A model generated the notes under the pieces. That model was not told the DNA's origin. It ran no database searches and worked only from the letters and a program-made list of their open reading frames with translations. Made by a program: the position numbers and the translations under genes. 64,000 nucleotides of DNA from Norana najaformis (Eukaryota > Annelida > Clitellata > Crassiclitellata > Hormogastridae), in assembly GCA_964023275.1 (NCBI GenBank), contig OZ029913.1, positions 47,309,976 to 47,373,975 of the forward strand, written 5' to 3'. This document shows, one piece after another, positions 42,180 to 55,254 of the stretch (within the stretch, counting starts at the first letter, position 1; every line of letters starts with the position of its first letter).

Positions 42180-44640
42180 ATGTAATGTAATCAAAAATTT
42201 ATAAAGCGCCACTTCGAGGTAAACTCCTCAGAGGCGCTCCCGGCCCTACAACCCAGAAGAACTGGGAAATAAGAAGGTCTTCAAGCGCTTGCAGAAAAGA
42301 GGAGGAGATAGACTAAGAAGTTCCTGGTGTAGGCCATTAGGAAGCCCATTCCAAAAAGTGGGACCAACCACAGCAAAACTTCTGCGCTGGGCGGTAGCTG
42401 TTCGAACCGATGGGGCAAGCAAGTCACCCCGTACCGCCGAACGAAGTTGCCTACGGCCCGGAATGGAGGAGGCCAAAACACAGAGCTCCCTAAGATAAAA
42501 TGGGGCGCAACCTAAGAGGCAATTACGTACAAGAACCAGGATTTTAAATTTTATATGCTCTTGGATAGGCAGCCAGTGAAGCTCCTCTGAAATGTAAGCA
42601 GAGATGTGGCCAAACTTAGGGTACCTCCGATCAGACGAGCAGCCACGTGCAAGACAGATTGTAGTTGCGAGATGCAGGAGAGACTCAAGCCAGCAAAGAC
42701 AGCATTGCCATAGTCAGTCCTGGAACAAATAAACGCATGGACCAGAATGGTAGCAGCCTGGGTCATAAGAGAGCGACGGATAGTGCGCAGTTGACGCAGA
42801 TGGTAGAAACATGTTTGACAGACATTATTCACTTGCTCCTTCAGAGTAAGTTCCTGATCCAAAATTATTCCTAGATCACGGACTGAGGAAGAGAAGGAGA
42901 TATCAGGGAAGAGCCTAAGTAATCTGGCCAGATCAATCTTAGAAAGCTGGGCACGACTGCCAAACCAGATAAACTGGGTCTTACCAGGGTTCAGGCGCAG
43001 ACAGTTTGAGTTCAACCAGGCCTCAAGTGCTTCCGACGCCCGAAGCACTTGATGAACTAAGGCGACAGATTCACCTGCTGGGCCATGAATATATGCCTGG
43101 GTGTCATCAGCATACTGGTGAGACACTACCCCGGTTGGAGAACGTGTTGAACCAAAGATCACAGATTGAGAGCGGCCAGACAGGAATGAACGGAGCCACG
43201 AAAGAGCAGAGCCGACGAGTCCAAAGGACATTTCCAGCCGCCCCAGTAGGATACTGGGGTCGACTGTGTCAAAAGCTGCACTAATGTCGAAAAGCGCAAG
43301 AAGGGTAATGTGCCCCCGATCGAAAGCCCCAAGGATCTCAGCTAGAATGCGGGTGATGACCGTCTCTGTTGAGTGGAACCTTCTGAATCCCGACTGCTGG
43401 CTAGGCAGGAGGGAGTTAGCCTCTAAATATTGCAGTAATTGTATCGAAACATGTTTTTCAATCAGTTTCGACAAAAAAGACAAATTAGATATGGGGCGAT
43501 AGTTAGCCATATCGTTAGTGTCTAAGCCAGGGTGTTTTAAAGAAGGAAAAACAATAGCCCGTTTCTGTGCGAGGGGAAGGGAACCCTCTCCCAAAGCCGC
43601 GTTACACAACAAATGTAGGAAAGGCAACAGGTCGTCCACAAAATCCTTGAGTAGAAATGGTGGAAGAGGATCCAGTTCACAGGACTTCGATGGCATGGAA
43701 AGTAGGAGTTGGCGTAGGGTCGCTGCGGAGATTGGCTTGAGGTCCGACATCCTGCAATCCGTAGGGAGGAAGGAAGGAGGGGGAGCACCCTCGGTAGATC
43801 GACGAACCGAGTCTGCCTTTTTCCGCATGTAGACCTGGAAGTCTTCAGCTGTAAATGATGGATGTGAGGGTGGTGACTTTGGAGTGGAGCATCCAAGGAT
43901 GCTGGAAAGCGACTTCCATAGCCGGTGTGAGTTGGATCTTTCTTGGTCGATCAGCTTCTCCCAGAAGAGCAGCTCCTTCTCCCTGAACAAACCATGCATT
44001 TGGTGCAGCCGGTGGATCCAGGCTGTACGGTCCACGAGGCTACGTGTGCGTCTAAACCGACACTCAAGTCGCCTGACCTGTCGTCTGATACCGCGGCACT
44101 CGCCGTCGAACCAAGGTGACAGAGGTTTCTGGTGGACCCTGACGATACGGAGTGGCAGAAGACGGTCAATCAATGAGCGCACAGATGATTCGTAAATTGC
44201 AAACAGTTCCTCCGAAGTATGTCCCGCCAGGGATGGCAGATCCCTCATTAGTGGACTGTACTGCAGGCCAGCCCGGAAGGCCTCGTGGTCCAGGCCCCGC
44301 CAGCCCCGGATAGAAAAAACTGGTTGCGCATGAAGAAAGGGCGTCGTGAAGGTAAGAAGGCCGTGGTTCGAGAGATGCGGAGGCTCCACCCGGAGGTCCT
44401 GGATGACACAGTCGTCCCTCGTGATAAAGATGTCCAACCAGCCGCCCAACTTATGTGTAGGCTCGGTGACGTGCTGAGCTAGGCCAAATTGTTGGAGCAG
44501 ATCATGAAAACAACGCAACTCTGGAGAGTTGCACCAGACCCGCACCAGACCCACACTCCGAGGGTCCACCATCCGTGGGAGGTCGCAGAAGGAATAACCC
44601 GGTGGGGCTGCACGACGGATAGCGACGTCGGAGGGTGATG
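42180..44640 (-). mobile_element. LINE-B, 2.4-kb copy with 673-codon ORF lacking RT motif B
   Basis: A single minus-strand frame (44572-42551) has the endonuclease C-terminal half: HKLGGWLDIFIT and LSNHGLLTF, where SDH is expected. The linker has PWFDGECRGIRRQVRRL. RT follows: KSCELDPLPPFLLKDFVDDL, NYRPISNLSFLSKLIEKHV, FRRFHSTETV, LALFDISAAFDTVDPSIL (motif A), HQYADDTQAY (motif C), LRLNPGKTQFIW and LGIILDQELTL. Between IFGSTRS and HQYADD about 32 codons present in the 1.4-kb copy, including PQGSVL, are missing in frame (near 43130). The 3' end is 42182-42250 (TTTATAAAGCGCC). A frame change after 42551 separates the DTLHWLP block. Confidence 0.9.
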
Positions 44641-45290
44641 GATTGGATTAGTGTTATCTTGTGTTCTGTGTTCATAATTATTATTGTTAAGTTTATTGTA
44701 CAGACTTGATAGAGTAGCTTATTAAGATTTTAGACTTAAGATTAGCCAGCCAGCTATAGAGTAGGTAGGATTTTAATATTAATAAATGGCCAGCTTGTAT
44801 TAATAATTAGATTTTAGTTAGTTTAGCTGGGTGTTAATATTGTAATGACTGAGCGTTTCTGTGCAAGTCAAATGTTCAATGAGGATACTATGGACAGGGA
44901 ACCAGCAGAATTGAAGGACGCCGATGATTTTCCAAATGACAGTTTACCATGGAAACCAGATCGGGTGATCGTGTTTTCGCCTCTTATGATGTCCACCTCA
45001 CTCTTCAAGCAGACGATCTGTGAAGGGTATTTAAATGAAAGAATGTTGAAAACCAACAGTCTTGTGATGGGCAACAGAGGTGATAAGACCATGTGAACTG
45101 CTATCTTAATTCTGATGTGAAAGTCGAATTTTTCCAGTAATTTAGGTGTAATTAATTACTGTGTAACTCTCGAGTATACAAGTCTTAATTGCAACAGAGT
45201 TAGTCGAAAGGACTTGCCGATCGAAAATAGCTTAATCGGTCGTAAATCAAACTGTGGGTGTAATCTGTAGCCAAAGACATGGCTGAAGCA
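44641..45290 (+). other. No recognised gene; 83-codon hypothetical ORF
   Basis: The frame 44845-45096 (MTERFCASQMFNEDTMD, PWKPDRVIVFSP) is acidic at its start and has no recognised domain. It is probably chance, within the VCPKMT intron. Confidence 0.25.
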
Positions 45291-45720
45291 TTTTGTAGCT
45301 ATTTATATAGCACCTTTGCATCATCTAGGATACAAAGTTAGGAAGCGCCACACCTTGCACGGATTAAGAAACACGTTACTTCATCTCCTGACTTCAGTAC
45401 TTACCAATCAGCTAACTGTGCAGGCTGCTCAACTGAAACTGCTCTTACCTTTCACACTGTACAACATCTTTTCAGCTATCGATACTGGATAGGCGTGCCT
45501 TTCAGTGTGCTTTGACCTTAGTGCTGCTTTTGACACTGTTGACCATCACCTTCTTCTTTCTAAAATTAGCAAAAGCTTTGGTACATCTAGCTTCTTACCT
45601 CTGCCATTGGCCTCAGCAAGTTGCCATTGGTTCTGCTGGGTCTGATCCTTCTTTCTGCACTGTTGAGAATGTGGTCACCTCCTTCTCACAGTTCTTACCT
45701 CACGACTCGATATTAGAAGT
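45291..45720 (+). pseudogene. LINE RT fragment, decayed
   Basis: Reads CSTETALTFH then CFDLSAAFDTVDHHLL (motif A) in shifted frames. The remainder is eroded. Confidence 0.6.
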
Positions 45721-46640
45721 CTAGTGGATTAATCCTTGATGGCACATGACTTGTGTGGACAAGTCTGTTCTAAATTTACCTGGATAACATCCATGATTGT
45801 TCGACGGCAGTTTCTTTACTTAAACTCCAACATAATGTAACTGCTACGGTAGGTTACAACACGCTACCCACGAGCTACTTTCTTATTTATTAAGGGGATC
45901 GCAGTCAACAATGATGATTAGTTTGACAATACTGCCTTACATCTTGGAGCTAAACCGAATTTTACTTAAACCTCTCCAGTTCACTATCCGGCCATAGAGT
46001 AAGCTCCAAAACATTGCATTCATCCCTCATAGCATCAACTATTCGACACAGATGTCAAACTGTGATTAGCTGAGTGAATCGTCTGATTATTTTATTTCCT
46101 CTACTGTACATTTAACGTGTTGTAGATTGGACCATCTTCAGAATCTCGTCTGCTTCCTTACACTAATTGAATTCACAGTCGCTGTAAAGATTCCTTGCCA
46201 TTGGTCCATGTTCTCCTCGCAGCAACAAATTATCCGCCGTGCCATTGGTCATAATCCTGACAACGTAATTCGGTCATTGGTCAATAATCCATGTGTTCGC
46301 TTGTCAACAGAGCAAACACGACTCTCAAACTTCCTGGAAATGTCACTGAATCAATCCATCACCATCAGAGCTACTTGGCAATAAAATAAGTTCAAATTTT
46401 AATCTATATTATCCCTAGCTTAGCTAATTTTTACAACTTACGCTGGCACTGCTATTTTAAATATTAGTAAAGGCTAAAGCTGGCCGCAAATTGGCTGTAG
46501 TAACCATGTTAAAAAACAACACTTATGCTAAGATATGTGGAAACATATCAGCAAACTCTTAAAATACAACAAAAATTACTGTTAAAATTATAACACAGTG
46601 CGAGGATATTTTAAGGCTCAGTCTGCGCAGTATGGCTACT
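45721..46640. other. No recognisable gene
   Basis: An 85-codon frame (46127-46384) has no motif I recognise. The rest is AT-rich intron. Confidence 0.35.
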
Positions 46641-49600
46641 CGTGTGAATAAACTGCATTTTATCAGTTTTTCACTAGGTTTGTCGTGTCTAATTCATACC
46701 ATTTGATTTGGACTGCTATCGGGTTATTGTATTCTGAATTGCTCGTGGATTTCTACACTGGACATTTTGGTAACTTAGCGGTTAATTTATTGATCATTTG
46801 AGTGACATGGCATGTTGGAGAGCATCGGCCATGTTTACACTTCGGACTTTATCAACTCGCTTAACTTTGACCAGTCGCTTAATAGTTGTATTCTGAAACA
46901 TCTCTTAGCCTTGCACATCTGGCAACTACGTACACGTCGTCATGATCTCTGTAGCTTCACAGATATGCCTGACTATACTACCTGCACTGGCCTCAAACTA
47001 GCCACATGGAATGTCAGAAGCCTTGATAATAAAGCTACCCCCATAGTCGAAACTATAAATAGCTCCAAGATTTATATTTTAGTAGCTGTTGAGACCTGGC
47101 ATCATAGCTCCACGCACGTTGCTCTGAGGCAATCCACACCACCGAGTTATCGCTGTTTAGACTTGCCTCATGGGGAGACAACTCTCCTTATGGCTGGAGA
47201 GGGTGAGTTGGCAGTCTACTTCAGAGAGAGTTTCCGTGTGAAGCGAATTGAACTTGCACACAAATTTACCACATTTGAGGTCCTGGTTTGCTCCTTCCAT
47301 ACGACATGTGGTCCATTCACTACAGCAGCCATCTATCGACCTGCCTTCCTTGCACTCAGCACCCTGTTTATACAAGAATTCACCATCCTTCTGGAAGCTT
47401 TGGCTGACTACAACAGTCAATTTGTTATCACGGGTGATCTCAGCATCGACATAGAGGATGTCGATTCCCTGTGGGCCGAGCAGGTGAGACAGTTGATCTC
47501 CAGTTTTGGCCTGCGCCAGCATGTTGACTCACCGACCCACTCCCATGGTAGCTGGCTGGATTTAGTTATCACTTGTGATGACCCCAGGCCGATTTCATTC
47601 ACAATCGAACCACCTTCAATCTCTGACCATGCTCTCTTGTCCTATGACATTCCATTCATCCACACTTCTTCCAATGAGTTGTTTGATCTTTTTGAATCTA
47701 TTCTTCGTCCAATCATTTATGACGTCCTTCCACTACATTTGGCCCACATGCGGCGAAGTCCAACCACACCATGGTTCAACTTGGAGTGTAGAACCATGTA
47801 CAGAAAGATCAGATGGGCAGAACGACTCTACAGGTGGACTGGTCAGGCCAGTGATCGCTCTGAATGGATCAGACTCTTATGGGAAAAAACACTTTTCAAG
47901 ACAAAGAACAGAGCTATTGGGAGGCTGTAATTGCCCAGCATTCGGAGGACAGTTGGTGACTCTGGAACAACCTCTCCTCCATGCTTGGTCGTGGTGGAGA
48001 CTCTACAAACCCAAATTTCACTGTTGCCGATTACGCTCACACTCTGGATGAGAAGGTCGCAGACGTTCGGCATGCAACAGAGGGTTCCTTTCCTCCAGGG
48101 TACTCCACAACTCAGTATCGATTCAACAGCTTTAGAATGGTAACCGCCACTGAACTCAGGTCACTCCTTCTGTCCTCTTCAGCAAAGACATGCTCTCTGG
48201 ACCTGATTCCAACCTTTCTTCTTCAGGAGCTTGTCGATGATCTCCTTCCATTCCTACTCTGGCTCTTTAATTCGCTTTCCGAGGGGCATCTACCTCTTAG
48301 TCAGAAGCAAGCTATTGTCAAACCACACCTTAAAAAGCTCGGATTGGATCCTGAAGATGTCAGAAGCTACCACCCAGTCTCCAACCTCTCATTTCTCTCA
48401 AAGATCATCGAGAAAATAGTCACACAGCAGGCAGTATTCTATCTCAGCTCATGTAAACACATGCCAAAGCGTCAGTCCGTTTTAGATAGGGCCACTTGAC
48501 TGAGACAGTGGTCCTTCGACTTGTCTCTGACATCTATGATGCAATCGACACAGGGAAGGTCATGCTACTTGCTCTCCTTGATGCAAGTACAACATTCAAC
48601 ACTGTGGATCATCAGATTCTCCTGACTCGTCTCAAAACCTCATATGGCTTTGCGGGCTGGACACTAACGGATACGCTCTTTCCTCGATGGGAGGACTATG
48701 AGGGTTGAGGTCAGACGGATGCATCGAGCTGGATACCGGTTCTCTGTGGCGTGCCACACGGTTCGGTTCTTGGACCACTCCTCTACATACTCTACACTGC
48801 CGATCGAACACAGGTCGTCAAGCTCTCGGTGTGATGGTTCATCAATATGCCAATGATGTACAGATATATGCGACCTGCTATCCGCCTGAGACCTCAGCCT
48901 GTGTCTCGAGGGTTCAGGTGGTGGTTACCAATATACACAGATGGATATCCTGAAACTGGCTTCGGCTGAACCCGGCGAAAACACAGTTCATCTGGTCCGG
49001 CTCTTGGCACAAGCTTCAGAACGTGGATTGAGATGTGATTCTGGCAGCGTCTTCGAACTGGGTCTTGCTGCGAATGGTTCGTGATTTGGATGTGTTGTTG
49101 GTCAAAGAGCTGTAGATGGCGGGCCATGTTAATTCACTCTGCCGAAATTGTTACTATGAAAAAACTGCATCAGAAAAGGGCTATATGTTGTAACCTTTCA
49201 TATAGCACGGCTGTCATGCTCATCTATTCTTTCATCATGACATGTCTGGACTACTACAACTCGGTCCTGGTCCACCTGCCTAAATTCCAAATTCGTCAGC
49301 TCCAGTCTGTCCTCAACTGTGCTGCTCAGCTCGCTGCTGGTAGGTCCAGATTCTTGCATATTTCTACCTACATACATGACACCCTACATTGGCTTTCAGT
49401 TGAGAAGAGGGTACAGTTCAAAATATATCTCATGGTCAGGTCCTCGATCGTTGGTTCAGTGCTGGATTACATCAATGAGCTCATCATGCGGTTGCTGATC
49501 AACCTGGCCGACAGAGACTATGATCAGCGACACCTGTTCATCTCATCGTACTGTGTACTCGTGCATTTGCTCGGGTGGGCCGTGCCTTGTCAACTGCGGG

Positions 49601-49775
49601 GCCATCTCTCTGGAACATTCTTCTACCAGATGTCCGATCTCTTGCCTGTTCAACAGTTCAGGAAATATTTTCTGCCTGTCTCAAGACATTCCTCTTTAGA
49701 GTTCATAGGTAGCCATGCTGCAGCACCTTTTTGAGTTACTTGAAAGGCGCTATACAAATTTAGTGATACATACAT
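46641..49775 (+). mobile_element. LINE-D, nearly full-length copy
   Basis: An ORF from 46812 (372 codons) carries an APE endonuclease: LKLATWNVRSLDNKATPIVE, VETWHH, GDLSIDIEDVD (GDFN changed to GDLS), HSHGSWLDLVIT and PPSISDHALLSY (SDH kept), then the linker TTPWFNLECRTMYRKIRW. RT continues in other frames: CSLDLIPTFLLQELVDDLLP (48190-48245), LLALLDASTTFNTVDH (motif A, 48565), a PLCGVPHGSVLGP-like block near 48740, VHQYANDVQIY (motif C, Asp to Asn), LNPAKTQFIW, then YIHDTLHWLSVEKRVQFKI (49370). At least four frame changes. The 3' end GCGCTATACAAATTTAGTG has a (ATAC)n tail at 49763-49775. A second 3' end of this family is at 62120-62394. Confidence 0.85.
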
Positions 49776-49789
49776 AGCCAACCACTTTG

Positions 49790-50700
49790 GAGTAGTACGC
49801 TGATGACACTTGGCTTTACATTACTCTGTCACCCACTGATCAATCAGGCAAAGTAAAGCTTGAAGAATGTCTCTTCCGTTCATGCATGGTTTTGTTTCAG
49901 TGGTTTGGCCATAAATCCAGATAAATCCGAGGTGATCATGTTTAGCTCGTGCCAACGTCTACATTCTCTCCCTTCACATTCCAGCATGGACCTAGCTGGT
50001 ACTGCTTTTCTGCTATCAAACATGGTCAAAACACTTGGGGTAATTTTGGACAGCAGTTTCACATATCGACCTCACATAAACAAATCTCTGCAAATCTTGT
50101 TTCTATCATACCAGGACATTAAGTCACATCAGGTCAGCTCTTACCAAAGACATGGCACAAACTGTAGGCTGTTCTCTAGTCTATGATTATGCGAACTCGG
50201 TTTTTACAGGTATTTCAAATCTTGAACTCAAAAGACTCCAATGCATCCAAAATTCCCTGGCTTGTGTGGTGCTGCATGCACCTCCTTGCACAATTTCATT
50301 AGCTCTATTAAGCCAGCTGCACTAGCTTCCTGTGGAATTCCGGATAAGATTTAAACTAGCCTCTCTGCCCTATAAAGTCCTTACCATGAACACTCTTAGT
50401 TACTTGAATCACTAGTCTCTTTACATCCCTCCCAGCAGCCTACAATCTTCAGGTACGGGTCTCTTGGCTGAGCCACGATGCAGAACTGCCATGGGTTCTC
50501 ATTCATTCCACTTCACTGCCTCGAACGAATGGAACTGTCTGCCAAGGTTTATCCAAACCTCAAACTTGTTTTCTTCCTTCAAGAAGAAATGCCTGAAAAC
50601 TGTATTTCTCACTGGCTTTCAAACATCTGGATATCTAGCCCTTCTCACCTGGCGACTCACTTTACGCAGATAAGCTTTGTATTATTACTCACTTGAGCTA
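49790..50700 (+). pseudogene. LINE RT C-terminal fragment, other CR1/L2-like family
   Basis: GLAINPDKSEVIMFSSCQR (motif D), MVKTLGVILDSSFTYRPHIN (motif E) and, near 50460-50640, RTAMGSHSFHFTASNEWNCL with FKKKCLKT, the C terminus. Frames change between the blocks. Confidence 0.7.
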
Positions 50701-51205
50701 GAGATGACTGCATATTTAAATATGGGTGGGTGTAGACAACTAACTGCATCTTCTGCTGATATAGATGAGTTATTAGTATTTCCAATTCTACTCAGTGGCA
50801 TAACAATTCTGTGTAGGGGCTGGTCAGATCTGCAAAGTAGAGCGTGCTCAGTGGTCAGAGCCTACAAAGCTTATCTGCGTAAAGTCTTATTTGAACCACT
50901 GCTGGTTCTGCCTTTGTTTGCCTGTCATTGTCTTTTGTGATATATAAAGACAGAAATATTGATAAAGTTTATGTATGAATATATAAACTATATATTTTTT
51001 ATGTACATATATGTGTACATTATGTAAATAATATAGCTTTGCATCCCTAATTATGAATCTTGCAACCCTTGGAAACCAACCGTATAGGAAACAGACCCCA
51101 AACTGACTATTACATCCCCCTCACCATGGCTGAATAACTAGAATTAATTTGTTTTCCATGTGGAATGATCTCTTCTCCACAAGTAACTCCAGATGAAGCA
51201 GAGAA
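50701..51205. other. No recognisable gene
   Basis: AT-rich with (TA)-rich stretches near 50980-51040. Confidence 0.45.
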
Positions 51206-51209
51206 ACCA

Positions 51210-51890
51210 GAAAGTAAATAAGTAAGTAAGTAAGTATATTCTTTATTAACCAATAGCTAATCGCACATAGGTTTACAAGTAATTAAGAACACAAGAAAAC
51301 TTAATATTCATACAACATCCTAACAATCAAACATTTACGCGTTAGATTGTCAGCAGGAGGAATAATACGATCATGGGTGTGGGGCCGAAGGGAATAACTG
51401 AGGGTTTTAATTGGTGGGAGTAGCTGATATAAGACATGATTTGGGTTGTTCAGGATTGCTTTAAAGAGACGAGCATCAGCTGTGCCACAGAGTTCATCGA
51501 ACGTTGGGGAGTTCCCAGGAAGATAGCGGAGACGCACAAGTCTCCGCATCAAAGCCTGGAGCCGAGCTCTAGCCTGTGCCCCAGCATAGCCCCACCACAC
51601 GGGAGAGGTGTACAGCATCCTGGCCAGTGTTGTGGCTCGGACAACGTCGTAGAGCCGAGGGCCAGTTAGGCCATGTGATACAAGAATTCGTATGGCATAT
51701 AAAGACTGACGCGCCTGACTATGAATCCGATCAATATGAGAATCAAAATTTAACATCCTCGATAGGGTAACACCCAATATTGTCATCTCTGGTACCCTGG
51801 TTAAACCGGGAATCACATTAGGTAAAATTATTTGCTGATTTCTCATTTTTGGCCGGTGAATTATCATTTCACATGTCTTAAAAGTTGTAA
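51210..51890 (-). mobile_element. LINE-A, 3' part
   Basis: The minus-strand frame 51867-51301 (188 codons, intact) begins just after the RT palm: MTILGVTLSRMLNFDSHIDR (motif E), LARMLYTSPVWWGYAGAQAR and LRYLPGNSPTFDELCG, ending LIVRMLYEY. The 3' UTR and (ACTT)n tail (51216-51238, read as TAAG) match the copy at 1-206. 5'-truncated at about 51890. No frame damage is visible, so it is a recent insertion. Confidence 0.9.
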
Positions 51891-53199
51891 AGCTTTCAAA
51901 TTGCCAGGTTGTGGGATTATCATTAAAATGCTAAATTGTAGGTTATGATGGTGTAAGAATTTTTAGATTTTTGGGGTCATTTATTATCCTGTTTAAGCAA
52001 TTTTTTCAACACCTTATTCAGTATTAATTTCATAACACAGCTATTGTCATTATTTTCAAATGTAAAAACTTCATAACACAATGTTTCCAGTTAAATAAAA
52101 CACCAAGTGCATATAGTTTCAGGATACGAGCAGGAATTTTCAATATTTGTTCATAAAATAGATTTATACACATAAAAGATGTCTCATTTATGAACGTTTT
52201 AGTGCTAGAAATGTTTTTCTAGCTTAATTATTGGCGAAGTCATAAAGAGTAGAACATAATGTTTTTCCCCAAAATCATAAAATAATTCAGACTTTTGATG
52301 TGATGTCGTAAAATTAAACTGGACTGTACAGGTTGGGTTTTTAATTAATTCAGACTCGATAGGGTTAACCTGTGGAAGGTAAGAGTCAGTTAATACATCT
52401 CTGTGGTGCTGTACCTCCGTTGGATTGTTGTATCTTTCGTGATAATTATAATTGGTTCAGTACAGACCAAGGGCTTTAAATGCATGCCAGCTAGGACATT
52501 TTGTTGGTTTCTTACACACACACACACACACACACACAGAATAAGTTGAATCTCTTCCAGCTATTAGAACTTTCAACACTGTTTCCATGGATCTCAGCTT
52601 GTTTTTAGAAGTGTGAAAATGTTGATAAAATGTGACCCAGTACTCGAGTACATTTTTAGTGGGTACTTGACTGCCCATCACTCTATCATTGAATTATGGA
52701 ACAATCATCCAATGGGCCACATGTGAGTCATTATATACACTTGGGCTTAATTCAAAGTTATTTAAGCAACAGAAAGTATCATTATCCCACCCATAGATAC
52801 AACAGCACACATTGACTTCTAGAGACTAAAGGAATTTCTTTTTCTATGTGCAAAAGGAATTTCTTTTTCTATGTGCAAAACTGATTTGCTGTTGATTGCA
52901 ACCCACTACCTCTCACTCCACAGCTTAACAGGTGACGGAGCTGCACATTATTAAGCCGTGAACTTGTGACATATACTGCAATCTGCTTAAAATAATCATG
53001 CTTCTGAGCACATGCTGGGGCCCGGGTGCCACCCTTCATGCAAGTGCATTGGGCCAGATCTTATGTTAACAGAATTTGTGCTAGTATGGAACACCTTTAA
53101 AGGTTCTTAATAGACACCACAGGGTTGCCTAGATACTTCATACATTATTGCATAACAGCCATAGTTAATTTCTGTTTTTTCTTTATTCAATATCTCCAG
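51891..53199. other. VCPKMT intron 1, 3' part
   Basis: AT-rich. Contains a (CA)n tract at 52514-52538 and a 24-bp tandem duplication at about 52828-52876 (GGAATTTCTTTTTCTATGTG twice). The acceptor TTTATTCAATATCTCCAG ends at 53199. Confidence 0.7.
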
Positions 53200-53383
53200 A
53201 GCCAACAGCACATTAACAGATCTGGAGGAATGTTTATCCTTGATGCAGGTGAACATAAATAACAATTTAAAAAATGTCAGAGGAAAAATTGACTGCAGAG
53301 CTATGGTGTGGGGAAGTGATGTTTCTGACTTCCTACCTCCACCAGATTTTCTTCTGTTGGCAGACTGTATTTATTATGAGAAG
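53200..53383 (+). CDS. VCPKMT: VCPKMT (METTL21D), exon 2
   Basis: 184 bases: one base completes the glycine codon left open at 28924, then 61 codons (residues 88-148), ending at a GTATTG donor (53384). Residues read ANSTLTDLEECLSLMQVNIN (the TDLEE acidic SAM loop), MVWGSDVSDFLPPPDFLLLA and DCIYYEK, where D142-x-x-Y145 is the family's catalytic/substrate motif. The human protein has the same segment in the same order, and codon phase is consistent. About 80 C-terminal residues expected from the usual length of about 230 are not visible downstream; further exon(s) must lie beyond 64000 or hide in the repeats. No disabling change is seen in either exon. Confidence 0.93.
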
Positions 53384-54100
53384 GTATTGTAATATTGTAT
53401 ATTTGTCTCCTGTGGGGCTGTAATTTAAATAGGCCTTAGCACATTTGTCTAGTCTGTCAGTTTCATACTGTTTCCTGCTGAAGCTGTTAGTAACTCTACA
53501 GTCACTCTAAGAATGTGGATGTTCGTTACATTGTTCATGCATATTGGATATTATTTGTTTTTAACCAAGCATTTATCATCTCTTTGGCAACACGCAATGT
53601 ACAAACAGTAATTTGCCTAAGGCTGATGCAAGCAACTTTGAATTATGACAAGCTAGTGAATCCTAACTTATGACTTTGCCTCAAAACTGTCATTGAACCT
53701 CAATTCTTAAACCTCAAATCTCAATTAAAATTCACAATTTTTACAAATTTAAAATGTAAGGCATGAATACTAATTCAAATACCATCAGTAAATCTCTAAC
53801 AATTGTAAGATTCACTAAGTCTGTTTTATTTAATTATTTATTTCACTTTATTAAAAAAGACTTAATTATTTTATTAACCAGTAGCACTGTTTTCAACGAC
53901 CACTTTAACTTTTGTCTTACTCAGAGCGACCTTCACATTCAAGCAGCTAATGATACAGTTCATTGTTTTGCAGTTGCAAGATCATCTATTTGGAATAGCC
54001 TGACATCTGTTACTACCAGCTCTGTTAGTTGATGAATGTATCAAAATGACTGGAAATTGTAATGCTTTTTGAAGTGCATACACATGACTGAGCACGCCCA
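53384..54100 (+). other. VCPKMT intron 2, 5' part, with LINE C-terminal relic
   Basis: AT-rich. At about 53935-54030 a frame reads QAANDTVHCFAVARSSIWNS, the C-terminal WNSLP-type end of a LINE. Nothing else recognised. Confidence 0.5.
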
Positions 54101-55240
54101 TTACAGCCACGCTGTAAGGACCATGAAACAAATTGACTGCAGATATGGTCATATCTCATCCTGTATTCGAGACACACTTCATTGGCTTGTCATCCAGCAG
54201 TGTCCATTTTAAGATTCTCACTCTTGTGCACAAATGTGTTCTTCTTGTCCATGGGTTTAACGACATCTTATGGCAACTAAGGCCGTTGACGTCTTCGATA
54301 TGAAAATGTTGTTGACGTTGTCCATAAGTTCATTTCTTTCTTCTTATTGTTTCCTTTAAGATTTTTGTTTCCGTAGGTAATGTATGTATTTTTTAAACTG
54401 ATTGCACGACATGGCTGAGAGACCAAATGCAGGTGAAGGGGATTCTGTTGACTGGTTGATGGCACCTTTGTTGACTTCTTGTTGGTTTTCTTCTTGTTGG
54501 AAGACTGTCCACTGTCCATTACGGCTCTTGTGTGTCCATTAAGGCTCTTCTCAGTTGCTATAAAGCCTTTTTTTCAATATCTGATTTATATATTTTCTGT
54601 AATTTTTTTCTTCTCATTGGCCATTTTGGCTCTTTTGTAGCCGTCAGGCTCTCTTGTGGCCATTTAAGGCTCTTTTGTGGCCATCAGGCTCTTTTGTGGC
54701 CATCGAGTTCTTTTTTGGCCATCAGGCTCTTTTGTGGCCATCGGGTTCTTTTTTGGCCATCAGGCTGTTTTGTGGCCATAAGGCTCTTTTGTGGCTGTTA
54801 AGGTTCTTTTGTGGCCGTCAGGCTCTTTTGTGGCCGTCAAGGCTCTTTTGTGGCCGTCAAGGCTTTTTTCAACTTTTTAATTTTTTTTCATCAACTGTGT
54901 TGCTGGCTCAACTCTTTATCTCTTGGACCTTTGCACTTTAGTCTCCTTGTTACTGGGCTGTAGCACCCTCCGTTCGACCACCCGTGATCTCTTGTTTGTC
55001 CTGCATTTTAAGTCATCTGCTTTATTATTGCCCATTGATAGCTGGACATGCCCTTTTGGTAAATGGCAGATTAACTACTGGTGCTATGCAGCTTGGCAAC
55101 ACCTCTCCCTCTTTATCACCTCTGGGTGTCAATGGCAGTTGTCTTTGACCTTTACTTACCTGGTGTGAGAGAACAGCACCTACTTTGTTTAGTGAATTTT
55201 CAAAGTTCCTGTCTCATTTGTCTGTCTCTCTAAGCATGTC
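54101..55240 (+). pseudogene. LINE-B C-terminal relic interrupted by a minisatellite
   Basis: 54140-54250 reads RYGHISSCIRDTLHWLVIQQ-like residues. The element seems to resume at about 54930 with GCSTLRSTTRDLLFV, homologous to 2430-2480 of copy 1. In between lie about 0.65 kb holding the minisatellite. Confidence 0.55.
54635..54868. repeat. 19-bp minisatellite
   Basis: About 12 copies of GGCTCTTTTGTGGCCATCA, length 19-21 bp with variants. The Leu/Trp/Gly-rich frames through it are repeat artefacts. Confidence 0.92.
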
Positions 55241-55254
55241 CACTTAGAGAGCTA

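Noticed and set aside
44845..45096. Host exon candidate of 83 codons
   Set aside because: No recognised domain, no splice evidence, lies in an intron of another gene.
54532..54941. Leu/Trp/Gly-repeat ORFs
   Set aside because: Frames through the 19-bp minisatellite.
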